This document shows, in pieces, positions 35,041 through 47,029 of a DNA stretch of 64,000 nucleotides. Under the pieces are notes generated by a model. The model made no database searches. It was not told where the DNA came from and saw only the letters and a program-made list of their open reading frames with translations. Positions within the stretch are counted from its first letter, which is position 1, and the number at the start of each line of letters is the position of its first letter. The DNA is from Bimuria novae-zelandiae CBS 107.79 (Eukaryota > Ascomycota > Dothideomycetes > Pleosporales > Didymosphaeriaceae), in NCBI GenBank assembly GCA_010015655.1, contig ML976718.1:248001-312000 (forward strand), given 5' to 3'. Made by a program: the position numbers and the translations under genes.

Positions 35041-36503
35041 ACAAAGGCTATTATTACGAGATTTTTTAGTAGAGAGGTTTCCTAGGACTGTAGATAATTA
35101 CCAGTAACTTAGATTATAGATATCTACTTAGTATTCGAACTAGATAGCTACTACATAATAATAGCGTTAATAACGTAAATACTATTATATTAACGTATAT
35201 AGGTGCTCGCGTAGATTTCTTCTTCTTTATAACCTTATAAGTAGCTTTTAAGGCTCTTTAACTTCCTATTTTAGTAATTTTAAGATATTTTTAAAGTTAT
35301 TATTAAGTCTTATAAGCCTATTAATAAAAGTATTATTTAATAACTTAATTATCTTTTTCTTTAGCGGGCGTATCTTTAGCTACTATTTACGTAATATTTT
35401 TTTAAAGTAAATAAGCTTTAAGCTATTTATTAGCTTTTTATATTTTTTTTTACTAACTTTTTTAAAGTTATAACTATTCTTTTTAAACTTTTTATTAACT
35501 AAGGAAATCGTGCGCTCTTTATAATTAAGTAGATAATTAAAAAATAGCTCCGTTATACTGCTTTTTAAGTTACTCTAATAGTAAAGTCGTACCTTTTATT
35601 TAATACTATTTTTTATTCTTTAAGGCCTTTTAAAGGCCCTTATTCTCGTGCTCTAAGAGTTACTTTTATATAAAAATTAAGTATATTATCTAGCTAAGTT
35701 TACGTAACTTTTTAATTATAATATCCTTAATAGCAAATCGTAATAGTTATTTTATTTTATACTAATTTAATAGACTAAGTACTAATATAAAGCTCTTTTA
35801 TAATCTTACTTTTAAAAAGGGCCTCCTATTAAAATATTCAAAGATAAGTATAAGATCTAATGGTAAAATTCTTATATACTTAAAAGCTTTAGCAATTAAT
35901 TATAGCATAGCTAACGCAGTCTAGGCCCGTTAGAAATTTTTTTATAAGTAACTATTAATAGTTTTTAGCTTTTATAAAGATAGACGTTAAGCTTATTAAA
36001 GTAGGTAATTAAGAGAGTCTTAAATATATATACGTTAAAAGACTATAACGTATATATTAAATAAGAAGGAAATATACCTATAAGAATTTTTTATTATTAT
36101 AATAATTAATAAAATCTATAGTAATATACGACCTATAGCTATTAAGAATTAAAAGTTAGTATACTTATTAAGCTTTTTTAGCTTTTTCTCTTATATAGTA
36201 ATAAAATATCTATTAAAGCTATTAAAGGCCTATCTTATTATTTAACTTAGTAAAGGGAGGTAAGGTAATAAAGACTTTATAATATTAAAAAAAATTTATT
36301 TAGCTTAATTATGGGCTCTTAGCATTAAACTAATAAATTAATAATAAATTAATAGCAGATCTATTAGCGTATATATATATATATATAATAATTAAAGTCT
36401 TTGTATAATTATTATTATATATAAATTACCTTACTAAGTAACTCTTATATAGAGGCCTGTTAAAGATGCTTTTTAAGTAGCTAGTAATACTATGGAGGAA
36501 GCC
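35041..36503. other. RIP-mutated repeat DNA of unidentified type
   Basis: The segment is strongly TA-rich and stop-filled on both strands, like the neighbouring elements. I could not identify LTRs, terminal repeats or a diagnostic protein motif. A perfect TA dinucleotide run lies near 36369-36389. The minus strand has Lys/Glu/Leu-rich stretches that might be the C-terminal part of a DNA transposase, but this is too vague to call. It ends where the gypsy LTR starts at 36504. Confidence 0.5.
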
Positions 36504-36769
36504 TGTTAAGATCCCAAAGAGATAGCTAATCCCTAAGGGGCTAAGGTTGGTTCTCGGGCAGGAATACTAGTAGGACGGGAGAGGGTTGTAGTGATAGCTT
36601 GCGCTTGTCACTGGGACGTTAGTATTAAAGGTGTGTATAGTATAATTAAATCAACAAGGTTGCTTATTTAGATCTAAACGATAGATTAATAAACAGGTTA
36701 AACACGAATGCCGTAAGGGTATTCGTGTAGGTTTATATATTTGATCCTTTTCCTGCTATCCCATAATCC

Positions 36770-36858
36770 TGTGCCATCCTGGATGGTTATGCCATTCGGG
36801 AGGGTTGTGCTATCCGGGAGGGTTGTGCCATCCGGGAGGGTTGTGCCATCCGGGATGG
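36770..36858 (+). repeat. 18-bp minisatellite in the gypsy 3' LTR
   Basis: The unit GGGAGGGTTGTGCCATCC is repeated at 36798, 36816 and 36834 with near-identity. Degenerate copies lie on both sides (36781-36797 and after 36852). The 5' LTR at 44590-45048 has only scattered CCATCC/GGATGG words here, so the array expanded after or during the last replication. Confidence 0.85.
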
Positions 36859-36860
36859 TA

Positions 36861-38581
36861 CAAAGGGTAATCTCAATAAAGCCGGCCGTCATGTGACTTG
36901 CCAAGACGCTAGCGCGTTACTAGCGGAATAGAGTCTCCGAGCCTCTAAGAGCTCTGTAGAGCGTTAATATCTACACTTTAACCTCACGTTTCTCACTCAA
37001 TATGGCTTCAAATCCTGCCCAAAAAAAAAAAAAAAACTCTCGATTGCTGTCAGAAGCCCAGCTAGCTGCTATCGTCGTTCTCAGAACATAATATAACCTC
37101 ACTTTCCCAGAAATCGCCACTGATTTGGGTATAACTAACCACGCATGTAGTAAGGCATTTCAACGCGTTAAAGATACTGCAAAGGTCGACTCACTGCAGG
37201 AATTGCTAGCTGCAACACCTACAGTCAAGCAGTCTCCTCCTGGCAGACCTGTAAAGGTACGCGATGGCTCTACGCTGAGCGCAAGACCACGGCATAATAT
37301 TATTGTATATGGCACCTATTGGGTGCATGACGCTGTTAGAGACCTCTGCGCAGAAGCTGGCATTACACTTAGTAAGAATATAGTTTATAACATTACTAGG
37401 GAGCACTGCGACGAGTAGTACCTATACGTAATAACTCGCGGAGTATAACTTAAAAAACTAGCGCTTAGTAGTAATAATAAGGACTAACGACTATAGTACT
37501 ATGCCTAGCTTAAGGCTAAAAATAACTTACACTTTCTACGCATTATATTCGTTTACTATAATAAGACCTCTAAGTCTATTAGCGGGAGCAATATACGTGG
37601 CAGAAAGCAAAGGATTTTAAGATTAATTAGATAAAATAGTAACGTCTACGCACTGCCTATAACGCTACCTAAATTTAGTTTTATAATCTACGCTACTACT
37701 TTAACTAATACTACTTACTCCTATTAACGCCCTTGCGTTGTTTAGGCTTAAGACAATAATATAAGCTATAAAGACCTTATATAACGTAACTCCTATATAA
37801 ATAATATAGTAAAGGAGGCCTTTAAGGTTAAACGCTCTCGCGCGACTGTCGCTAGCACCTATAAAAAGTAGTAACTATAAGAAATTAATTATAATATTAC
37901 CTATAATAATAGTTAACGCTAAGCTACTAATAAGGCTACTAGTAAGAAAGGTGGAGCTCTCCGCGCAGGTATTAAGAAACCTCTTACTATAGAAAGTTCT
38001 TTAAAATAGAGGAGTTTGTATGTAAAGGAGGGAAGGGCATAAACGGTATCTAGTACGTAGAGAACATACTTAAGAAACACCTATTCCTTTATTACTGCAC
38101 TATACGCGATAATAACTAAGGCGTAGCTATTTATTTAATTTAAGATAACGTTTACCTACACTTACTAGGCCTCTGGTACTACTAGCTAGAAATTAAAGCT
38201 CTAGGAATCAAGTTTGGCCCTCAGCCTCCTAATTCACCCGACTTACACCCAATTGAGCGCTGTTTTGGGCGTCTAGAAGGTTTTTTGGCAAGTTACGAAT
38301 GCCTATCAAGTTCCAAGGAGGCCAAAAAGGAGGTCTGGCAAGGTGATAAGACACTCAGGCAGTATATGGCCGAAAAGCTTTATCCCACCTACTTTATGCG
38401 CGTTGCAGAGCTCTGCGAGGACGCAGGTGGCCAGAACAACTTTACAGCATAATTAGAACATCTTATTTAGGTGTATTTGCTCATACTTTAGATGGAATCA
38501 AGATGCCCGACTTTTGAAGTTGCTACCCCTGCAGGAATCCCTGCTGCACGTGACGGCCGACTTTATTGAGATTACCCTTTG
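36861..38581 (+). mobile_element. Tc1/mariner-superfamily DNA transposon inside the gypsy LTR
   Basis: A 1721-bp element is bounded by about 35-bp inverted repeats starting CAAAGGGTAATCTCAATAAA. Inner bases (CGGCCGTCA-C/T-GTG) also match. It is flanked by TA (36859-36860 and 38582-38583). The first 550 bp and last 400 bp have ordinary composition, while the centre (about 37410-38190) is TA-rich. The coding remains are plus-strand. TA duplication together with a SPDLHPIE block supports the Tc1/mariner superfamily. The subfamily (pogo-like or other) is not decided. Confidence 0.93.
37002..38452 (+). pseudogene. transposase of the LTR-resident Tc1/mariner element
   Basis: The frame starts at ATG 37002 (MASNPAQ then poly-Lys from a 16-base A run) and continues as a helix-turn-helix-like N-terminus (LLSEAQLAAIVVL, FPEIATDLGITNHACSKAFQ). 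A single TAA at 37089-37091, probably from CAA, interrupts it. It is open again to 37418 through PPGRPVKV and DAVRDLCAEAGITLSKN. The centre is RIP-destroyed. The C-terminal part is again readable: FGPQPPNSPDLHPIERCFG at about 38213-38270 holds the last catalytic Glu, then a helical tail ends at TAA 38450-38452. The two readable ends are not in the same frame, so an indel or intron lies in the damaged centre. Confidence 0.8.
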
Positions 38582-38695
38582 TATTCTTGGCGGGATGGTA
38601 GATCACGTGACCTTGGTAGTGTAGTCCCACCGATGGTTACCCCGCGGCTGCCCATCGTTGGTCCTCGACACTTGTAGGTCGCTTGGATCCTAACA

Positions 38696-38711
38696 TCACC
38701 TCCCCTCCTTC
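38696..38711 (-). other. polypurine tract of the gypsy element
   Basis: On the minus strand the sequence immediately before the 3' LTR reads GAAGGAGGGGAGGTGA followed by TGTTAGGATCC. A purine run abutting the LTR primes plus-strand DNA synthesis in LTR elements. It fixes the element's orientation as minus. Confidence 0.85.
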
Positions 38712-38824
38712 TAGATATTGTCCTGATATCCTTGCGCCTTGCCGTGTGGCTGCATAAGTAGTCGTCCCATATAAGTATTATTGTAGGTCCTAATTATTTC
38801 TAAAACCTAATTACCTTCCTAACT

Positions 38825-39367
38825 ATGCCTAAGGATCTTAAGCCTTATAAAACGCGCGCGCCTCACAAGAAGACTTTAACTTAAGAGCGACACGATTAAG
38901 TAGTCCGTATTCGTGCGGCGTTAAAGGAGATAGTGTTTTGTTACGAAAGGTGTATAAAGAAAAACTTGCGGTGTTTCGTAGATACTATATCTAGTTGTTG
39001 CGCTGGCTGCATCGCTGCCCACGCAGAGTGCGAGTTGTATGTTCCTAAAGAAGAATAGGAGAGGGTGGAGCAGGAGAAGCGTAAGAAGGAGTTAGAGCTT
39101 GCTCGCGCGGAGGAAGTTGTCGCTTACGCCAAGCGCGAATTGTTAGAGGTGAAAAGTCGTAAGTAAGAGTTTGTGCGCCGTGATTTGGCAATTGCGAAAG
39201 CCTAACGGACCTAGGAGGCGGATAGTGCGAGTGCGGCTGCTCCGTTCTGAGGTGTCGATCCTTTCGCTGATCCAGGCTGGTCACAGGCCAATAATCTTCC
39301 TCTAGATCCGTCGATGGATCTTCTTCTTAATAAATTCTTAATCGGTTCTTCTTCTTCTGCCTCTTAG
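38825..39367 (+). pseudogene. antisense Cys-rich/coiled-coil accessory ORF of gypsy element
   Basis: This plus-strand frame of 181 codons runs from ATG 38825 (MPKDLKPYKTRAPHKK) to TAG 39365-39367, opposite to gag-pol. It is open except for seven stops, each of which is TAA, TAG or TGA in place of CAA, CAG or CGA, so the ancestral frame was intact. It encodes CYERCIKKNLRC, then CCAGCIAAHAEC (six-Cys pattern C-x3-C-x6-C-x8-C-x2-C-x6-C, close to a Zn2Cys6 cluster). A Trp/Pro-type LYVPKEE segment follows, then a highly charged helix (EQEKRKKELELARAEE) likely to form a coiled coil, then an acidic, Ser-rich tail. The same design occurs in the second gypsy family. Function unknown. DNA binding or a nuclear regulatory role is only suggested by the Cys spacing. 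Confidence 0.7.
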
Positions 39368-39399
39368 TTTAACGATGGTACTGTGCTAACGCTTAGTAA

Positions 39400-42300
39400 T
39401 AGTTTCTAAGGTTTGCTTCTAGTTCCTATGTGTTCTCTAAGTGTGGATATCCCTTCTACTTGATTAGGTATGTTTGTGGCTAATCCGTGTGTTGTAGTAT
39501 CTTCTTGACTTCGAATTCAGTTTCTTCCTCTGGTTTGTGATAGAAGGTGGTTTTAACTGGTGTTTCTAGGTCTACGGGTTCTAATTAGTTAACATGGAAT
39601 ACCGGGTGTATCTTAGCGTCTGGTGGTAATTCTAATTAGTAGTTAACTAGTGATACTTGTTCGATAATAAAAAATGGCCTAACCTTAATATAATCTAGTT
39701 TCTTGTGGTTTTTCTTTTAGGTTTAAAGATTTTTTGTAAGTAGATATGCTTTATCCCCCTTTTTTAGCTAAGGTGCCGTTTTTCTTTTTTAGTTCGTGTA
39801 GGAAATGCTTTGCTGTTAAGCTTTCTTGAGGTTCTCTTAGAGTTGTTAATGTATTTCTTTTATTTTTGTAGCCGTGTTGATAGCTTCTTCCGCTCTAATG
39901 GCAGTAGGAAATGTCTAATTAAAGAGATATAGATGTCTTTCGTGGTTTGCATAGAACGGTGTATATCCAGTTATTACTAATATCTTATTATTGTATACTA
40001 ATTGTGCCATTAGTAATATGGAAATCTAGTTATTCTTCTGGTTGTTACAGTAGATGCGTAGGTACGTTTCTATTGTTTAATTTGTACGTTCTGTTTGTCC
40101 GTCTGTCTGTGGGTGATAAGCTGTCGATAGCTTTCGTTTTATTCCGATAAGTGCCATGAGTGTTGTCTAGTAGTTCGAGGTGAAGAGCTTGTCTTTGTTG
40201 CTGATAATTGTCTTAGGGATGCCATGATGTCGTATAAGTTGGTCTAGGATAAGGAATGCTAGTTCCGTTGCCATCGTTGTCTTTTTATATAGTAGTAATT
40301 CTACGTATTTAGTAAATCTGCATACGATTACTAGTATTACGTCGTAACTTACTCTGTTTGTAAGGTCTTTTAACTTTGGCAATACTGTGACAAAGTCTAT
40401 TGCGATGTCTTCCTATAGTGCCGTAGGTATCTGGATAGCTTGCATTTCTCCGTACTTAAGATGTGTTGCGTGTTTATTACGCTAGCATTCTGCGCACTTG
40501 CGTATGTATATTACTACTACTTCCTTAATTCCTTTAAAGCTATAGTTCCTCTAGATTAGTTCTATTATCTTTTTAATTCCGGGGTGTCCGTATACAGGGT
40601 TGTTATAGTATTATCGTATAACCTCTGTCTGTTGTTCCTTGGGTACTTTTCGTGTGAGTATAAGGAGTTGATTAAGTTCTGTTGTGGGTTCTAAAGAACC
40701 GTTAGAATTTTATTTTAGTATTGCGGAGTAGGTTTTAACTTTTTCTCTATAGTTATTTATTCTGCTAAGAGTATCTGCTCGTCCGTTTTCCTTGCCTAGG
40801 GTGTACACAATTTTAAATTTATATTGTCCTAGTGTTTCTAACTATCTTCCTTGTCGTTGGTTTAGTTCTTTCGTGGTTGTAAAACGTGTAAGGTTTTTGT
40901 AGTCTGTGAAGATTGTAAGTTCTAAGCCACTATGTGCGTAGATCCTCTAGTGTTTAATAGCTTTTATAATTGCGAGTAGTTCTTTGTCGTGTACTTCGTA
41001 TTGTAATTCTTTGGGTGTAAACTTGTGTGCGTAGTATATAACTAGGTGCTATTTGCTATTCTTCTCTTGTTTCGCGCATGCTCTGACTGCTAAGTCGCTT
41101 GCGTCTGTTTTAATACGCAGGGGTTTATTATCCTAGAAGTGTATAAGGACTAGTGGCGTAATATATGCTTTTCGTAGTGTTTAGAATGCTTGTTTATATT
41201 CTTTTATCTAATTAAAAGGTTTGTCTTTCTTTGTGAGGTTCGTGAGTGGTAGTGTAATTCTAGAGTAGTCTATGATGAACTGTCTGTTAAATCTAGTAAA
41301 TTTAAGGAAGGCTTATACTTCCTTAAGGTTAGTAGGTAATTTCTACTTCTTTACTTCCTTAATCTTTAAAGGGCTTACTTAGATACCTTTAGTATTGATA
41401 ACATGTCCTAGAAACTCTAATTCTGTAACATGGAATCTGCATTTCTTAAGTTTTAATCGTAGGTTAGCGCTATCTAGCGCTTGTAGTACTATTTTTACGT
41501 GTTGTACATGCTCCTTCTCTTGTTTAGAGAATACCAGGATGTTGTCAAGATAGGTAACTATAAATATATCAAGGTAGTTCCTTAGTACGTTATTAATTAT
41601 TGCTTAGAACGTTACTAGTGCGTTCGTGAGTCCAAAAGGCATAACTTAGTACTTAAATAGTCTATATCTAGTTTAAAAGGCTGTCTTCCACTCGTCACCT
41701 TCTACTATTTGTATAAGGTGGTATCCGTCTCGTAGGTCGAATTGTGTAAATATCTTGGCTCGTCCTAGCCTGTCTCGAGATTCTTGTATGTTTGGTAGTA
41801 GGTATTTGTTCTTAATCGTTATGTTATTTAGCCTTCTATAGTTAATACATAGACGTTGTGTTCTATCCTTCTTTACAACAAATATTAGGGGTAATACTAC
41901 TAATAATTCTAACTTGCGTATTTATTGCCTCTTAAGGGCTTTCTTTAGGAATTTGCGTGTCTATTAGAGTTCTTTTGCGCTTTGTCTATATAGTAGTCTA
42001 AAGAGTAGCGTCTTTCCCTCTTCGAGAACAATGCGATAATCTTAGTATATATACTTAGGAAGGGCGTTAGCTCCTTTCTCTTCCTAAAATAAATAACTCT
42101 ATTCCTTATATTTGTTAAAGATATTAAGAGGTGTGCTGTTCTCTTCGTGCTTACGCTTTATAACCTAGTAGTTTTTACCAGCGTCTGCCAAGTTAGTTTC
42201 GTGTTTATCGACTTCTAGTCGCGAGACTATATTACTAATAGCTCTCTTATTTACTATTATGCTCTATTAATACGTAGGCTTTGCTTATAATGCACAGTTG

Positions 42301-44580
42301 CAGCGCTTAAAGGATAGCTCTTTCTTTTCCTAGTTAACTATGGGGTTATGCTTCCTTAACTAGGGTAATCCTAAAATCACGTCGTGATTAGCTTCTTTAA
42401 TAATGCCGAGGGTAATTGATTCCTGGTGTCTATAGATCGTGAGGGTAGTTTTAACCTCGTATTTAATGGTTGCTTTGCCAGGCATCAGTTGTCTATTCGC
42501 GACATGGATAGTATAGGGTATGGCCTTCTTGCGCTTATAGAGTCCCGCTCTATTAAGTGCTTTTCTTGACATATAGCTTTCCTGTGCTCCTGAGTCCAGC
42601 ATGGCTTTTATCCATGTTTCTTTAAGCTGTACTGGTAGCTTAATTAATGCCTAGCTATTCGTGGTATTTAGTTCCTTAAAGGCGTTTTTTCGCCTAAGCC
42701 TAGGTCTAAAAAAGACATTTTCTTCGTAACTAGCTTTATAGGTTTAAGGTATCCTTCCTTCTTTTTCCTTTAAGGCTACTACTAGGCCTTTTTTAAGATA
42801 GCTTCACCGTCTTCTTCTTTTGTTACCGTTTTAATCCTAAGGGTCGTAGTCCCTTTTAGTACGCGATTAAACCCATACTTTTCTTTTTACTCCTTATATT
42901 CCTTATAGTTAGGGTGTAAGCATGTTTGCTATTTATCTAACGCGTATTTTCTATTAACTAGTAGTAATAGTGCTTAGTTTAGTGCTTAGTTAAGGTGTAA
43001 AAAGTATCGCGTTTTACGTTTATCCTAGAGGTAAACGTCGTAATAGTTAATAAGGTAGTTAAACCACTCCTATCTGCATCGTTAGTATGTTCGGGGAAAG
43101 TAGCTATATTTCTTGGCTTAGTAATAAAGGGTATATTAATCTTCTCTATAAAGGGTCTATTGTATGGTCTTATGCGTAGGGTTGCGGTGGTCTAAGTCGT
43201 ACTGTGGTTCGTAGTTTGGGTTTTTGTTTAGGTACTTCTTTTTAGGGTCTTTGTAAGTATAGCAATAGTCTGCTATTTCACGTGCTGCCTTGCTAACTAG
43301 ATTAGGTTAGTAGGCGTAGTAAAATGCGGCTGTGTAGTCTTGTTATTCTATTACTATAAACCCGAAGTCTCCTTCCCTTGGTTGGTGTCTTTCTAAGAAG
43401 TCGAAAACATTCGTTGTCTTACTAGTAATAGGTTTGCTCTAGCTAGGGTAAGGTATAGGAGATTAAGGTGTTAGCTCCTCCCTTTTCTTATCTAAACCTT
43501 TATATGCATCCTTATAGAGTCGTAAGTTAGGTAACTCGAATCGTTCTAATTCTTCGTCGTGGATGTTAACTTGTTTAATAGCGTTTATTACTTGCCATTC
43601 TTCGTTAGTTATTTCTTAGTTAACGGTTAGTACGTTTAGTTACCTAGTGATCTTGTTCTTAGATCTGCAGTTCCTGGCTATGTGGCCTAGTTTACTATAT
43701 ATAAAATATTTACGCGTCTCGATCCCCTGTCGTCGGGTTCCATCTAAGATACGTTAGTTAGGCTTTTGGAAGCCTGTAACCTTTCCTGTTCCCTTTTCTA
43801 GGTTGTTAAACTAGACATCTTCCATTAGTTAGGGTCTATAATAGTTACGTTACTGTCGTCGAGGTGTTTTCGGCGGCGCCCTATAGACTACAGGTGCCTA
43901 TTATTTAAAACTAACGTTCCTTAGGTTCTTGCGTAGCTCTTCTTGCAAGGCGAACCATTCCCTATTAATGCGGATAGTCTCTTCGTATAGTTCTTCTAGG
44001 GTCTCTACCTTTGCACCGCTGCGCAGTAGTTCCTTATACACATTACGTTTAAGTCCTTATTTATATATTATTTTAAGAAATTTATCCTCCTAGTTAAGTT
44101 GCACGGCGTACTTGCAGAATTCGGCTATATACTCGACTGCGGATTATTACTATTAGATTGTCTAGATCGCACGCTTAGCGATAGCGGTTTTATTAGCAAT
44201 TCTAAACATCTGTTAGAGGCATTTCTTAAAATTGGCGTAGTCCTTAATAATGTTAATAGCATCTTTGTTGCTATTAATGTAGTCTTTATCCTCGTTGTCG
44301 AGATCCATGTCTAGGTATTTAACTAGGTAAGGACATATCTATTCTTTAGCGCTTCCTCGCATATAGGTCGCTGCGAAAATGACCTTCTTTTTGTCTTTAA
44401 GGTCTTAGTTTTAGTTGAAGAAGTAGAGGTCTAGTTATAATAGCTAGGTGTTAAGGAGGGTACGGTTACTATTATACAAGTTAGGTTTGTGTGCCTTGTT
44501 CTTACCATCCCCTATAGGGGTAACGTGGTTGTCCGAAGCCATGGAAGAGTTAGGGGTCCTATTAGTACTTATGTTAAGGG
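39400..44580 (-). pseudogene. gag-pol polyprotein of gypsy element, RIP-damaged
   Basis: Minus-strand motifs in order: gag with a C-x2-C-x4-H-x4-C knuckle (LGHIARNC near 43670-43700); protease MLDSGAQESYMSRKALNRAG starting at 42602; RT with YLDNILVFS near 41530-41550, in which the second catalytic Asp is now Asn; integrase YDVILVIVCRFTKYVELL and LIRHHGIPKTIISNKDKLF (40382-40167); the conserved LPPDAKIHPVFHV block near 39600; and a chromodomain (EFEVKKILQHTD, then YLIK-stop-KGYP) at about 39417-39540. Stops and D-to-N or W-to-stop changes fit RIP. The chromodomain implies targeting to methylated histone H3 when the family was active. Confidence 0.9.
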
Positions 44581-44589
44581 TGTTTAAAA

Positions 44590-45048
44590 TGTTAAGATCC
44601 TAAAGAGGTAGCTATTCTTTAAGGGGCTAAGGTTAGTTCTTGGGCAGGAGTACTAGTAGGATAGGAAAGGGTTATAGTGATAGCTTGCGCCTGTCACTAA
44701 GGGCGTTAGTATTAAAGGTGTGTACGGCATAATTAAATTAATAAGGTTGCTTATTCAGATCCAAACGATAGATTGATAAACAGGTTAAACACGAATGCTA
44801 TAAGGGTATTCGTGTTGGATTATATACAAGAGGGTTATTGGTTACCGTCCACCCTCCTCCTGCCATCCACAAGTATCGATGGATGGCAGCGCCGTCCGTG
44901 GATGGTACACCTTCCATGATCTTGGCGGGATGGTATGTCTTGGCTGGATGGTACGTCACGTGACCTCGGTTACGCAACCCCGCCGAGTGTCACCCCCACT
45001 GAGGGCCCCGTTGGTCCTTAGCGTCTTGTACATGTTCAGATCCTAACA
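44590..45048 (-). repeat. 5' LTR of gypsy element
   Basis: 459 bp, starting TGTTAAGATCC at 44590 and ending CCTAACA at 45048. It matches 36504-38695 apart from the inserted transposon and minisatellite. It contains the palindrome TCACGTGA at 44956-44963. Confidence 0.93.
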
Positions 45049-47029
45049 ATTAGACTACGCACTAGAAGCGATACTCTTATAATAATATAAAAATAAGAAA
45101 TAGAGACTAGTATTCTTCTATTTAAGAAAGTTTTTAGGAGTAGAACTTAACTATAACGTTTATAATAAAGAACTACTTAGGATAGTAAACGCCTTTAAAT
45201 AATAAGAAGCTTAACTTACTAGAACACGCTTTAAAATAGAGGTATAAATAGACTACTAAAACCTTACTAGCTTTATAATAACTAAAAAGCTTAACTGGAG
45301 ATAGGTATAATAAGCTAAATTCTTAGTAAACTTTAATTTTACTATATACTATTAATTAAGAATGCTTAACGGCGCGGCGGACGCCTTAAGTAAAAAATTA
45401 GACCTTACTAAAGATAAACTAGAGCTATATAATATAGTGTTATAAGCAAGAAATAATAGAACTATTAAATACAACTAATTAATAATTAAGGTCTATGCTA
45501 CCAGTCTATATTATACTAAACTAAAGGTATATAACTTCTAGGACTATAGTTAACTTACCACGGAATAACGAGAGGAATACGACCTATTCTAGGACAGGAT
45601 TAATAAGACATAATAAGATTATTAAAATAGACTTATTATAAGACTAGGGTATAAAGAAACCTTAATCTAAAGACTACACAAGCTTAGGGAATAGGGACAC
45701 CTAAGTATTAAAAAAATAACGCGTTAAATTGTAAATAAATATACTATTCTTAAACTTAAGTAGGTAGTAGCTAAGGTTATTAATAACTATTTAGCATGCT
45801 ATAAAAATAAGCTAAAGAGATATAAGCTTTATAGACTACTATAACCTTTATAAGTATTAGAATAACTATAGTAAAGTATAATAATAAATTTTATAGTAAA
45901 ACTCCTAAGATTACTATAGCCAGGAACAGAACGAATATATAACACTATTATAATAATAGTGGACTACTTAACTAAGATAGCCAAGTTTAGGACTATAAAA
46001 GAATCTATAACGGCAAAAGAACTAGCCTATAAAGTAAATAATATAGTATTTATAAAATATAGACCTCTTAAAGAATTTATTACTAATAGAAACAAGTTCT
46101 TTACGTCGAAATACTAAGATATATTTATAGTAGCTATAAGTGTTAATAGAAAGCTCTTAATAAGTTTTCACCGCCAAACTAATAGACAAACGGAACGTAC
46201 AAATTAGACCCTAAAATAGTACCTCTAATTCTACGTTAATAAATAGTAAGATAATTAGGTAGAATTACTACTAATAGCCTAGTTAGTAAATAATAGTATA
46301 AGGTCGGGAATAATATAGTATTTCCTATACTACGCTAACTATAGATATAAACTAATTACTTATTAAAATCCGCGAGATATAGAAAGTATTTTTATAAAAG
46401 CCTAAGATAAGGCTTAAAAAATAAGGAAACTTTATAAAGTCTTAAGGGGATAAATTACTTAAAAAGCGCTTAAAGTATCTAAAAATATAAATAAGTAAAG
46501 GATTAAGGGACTAACCTTTAAAAAAGAGGATAAAGTTTTCCTAGTATAAAAAAATCTAAGAATAAAATAACTTAGTAAAAAACTAGACTACCTCTAAGTA
46601 GGTCCTTTTAAAGTATAAAAAATTAAGAGACCTATTATAACTAAACTACTTCTACTAACAGGCACGAAGATACACCTAATATTTTATAAATTATTATTAA
46701 AACTAGTACTACTAAATGCTTTAGTTAAGACCTAGTTAAATCTAGAAGACAACAAATATAAGGTTAAAGAAATTAAGGACCTAAGGATAGTTTAGGGTTA
46801 GTAAAAGTACTTAGTAAAATAGAAAGGATAGCCTAAATAATATAATATCTAAGAACTAAAAGAAAACTTTATAAACTATAAAAAGGTATAGAGGGACTTC
46901 TATCTTAAGATAAAAGAAGACTAGTTCCGCTAAAGCTAAATAGTAAATCTAAAAAGGAAGAAAGGTTAAAGGATAAAAAAAGATTAAAATTAAGTAAAAA
47001 AGATTTAGCTTATAACTAGCTTAAGTTAG

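Larger units (their letters stand above)
36504..38695 (-). repeat. 3' LTR of gypsy element, split by a DNA transposon
   Basis: The LTR sequence runs 36504-36860 and resumes at 38584-38695. The 36861-38581 insertion plus one TA duplication accounts for the gap. The reconstructed LTR length is about 469 bp. It carries an 18-bp minisatellite absent from the 5' LTR and one TCACGTGA site at 38603-38610. Confidence 0.9.
36504..45048 (-). mobile_element. chromodomain gypsy (chromovirus) LTR retrotransposon
   Basis: LTRs at 44590-45048 (459 bp) and 36504-38695 (about 469 bp after removing an inserted transposon) begin TGTTAAGATCC and end GGATCCTAACA or similar. Removing the insert gives about 6.8 kb. 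The minus strand carries, in order, a gag zinc knuckle (near 43690), aspartic protease (42602-42360), reverse transcriptase with YLDN (about 41538-41549), integrase (40382-40167), the integrase C-terminal PPDAKIHPVFHV block and a chromodomain (about 39540-39417). That is the gypsy order of a chromovirus. A polypurine tract adjoins the 3' LTR. Flanking 5-mers differ (AAGCC and ATTAG), so no target duplication is visible and one border is probably rearranged. RIP is present but lighter than in the copia elements. Confidence 0.93.

Noticed and set aside
35041..36503. A pogo-like transposase C-terminus on the minus strand
   Set aside because: There are only vague Lys/Glu-rich stretches, with no DDE motif or terminal inverted repeats found.
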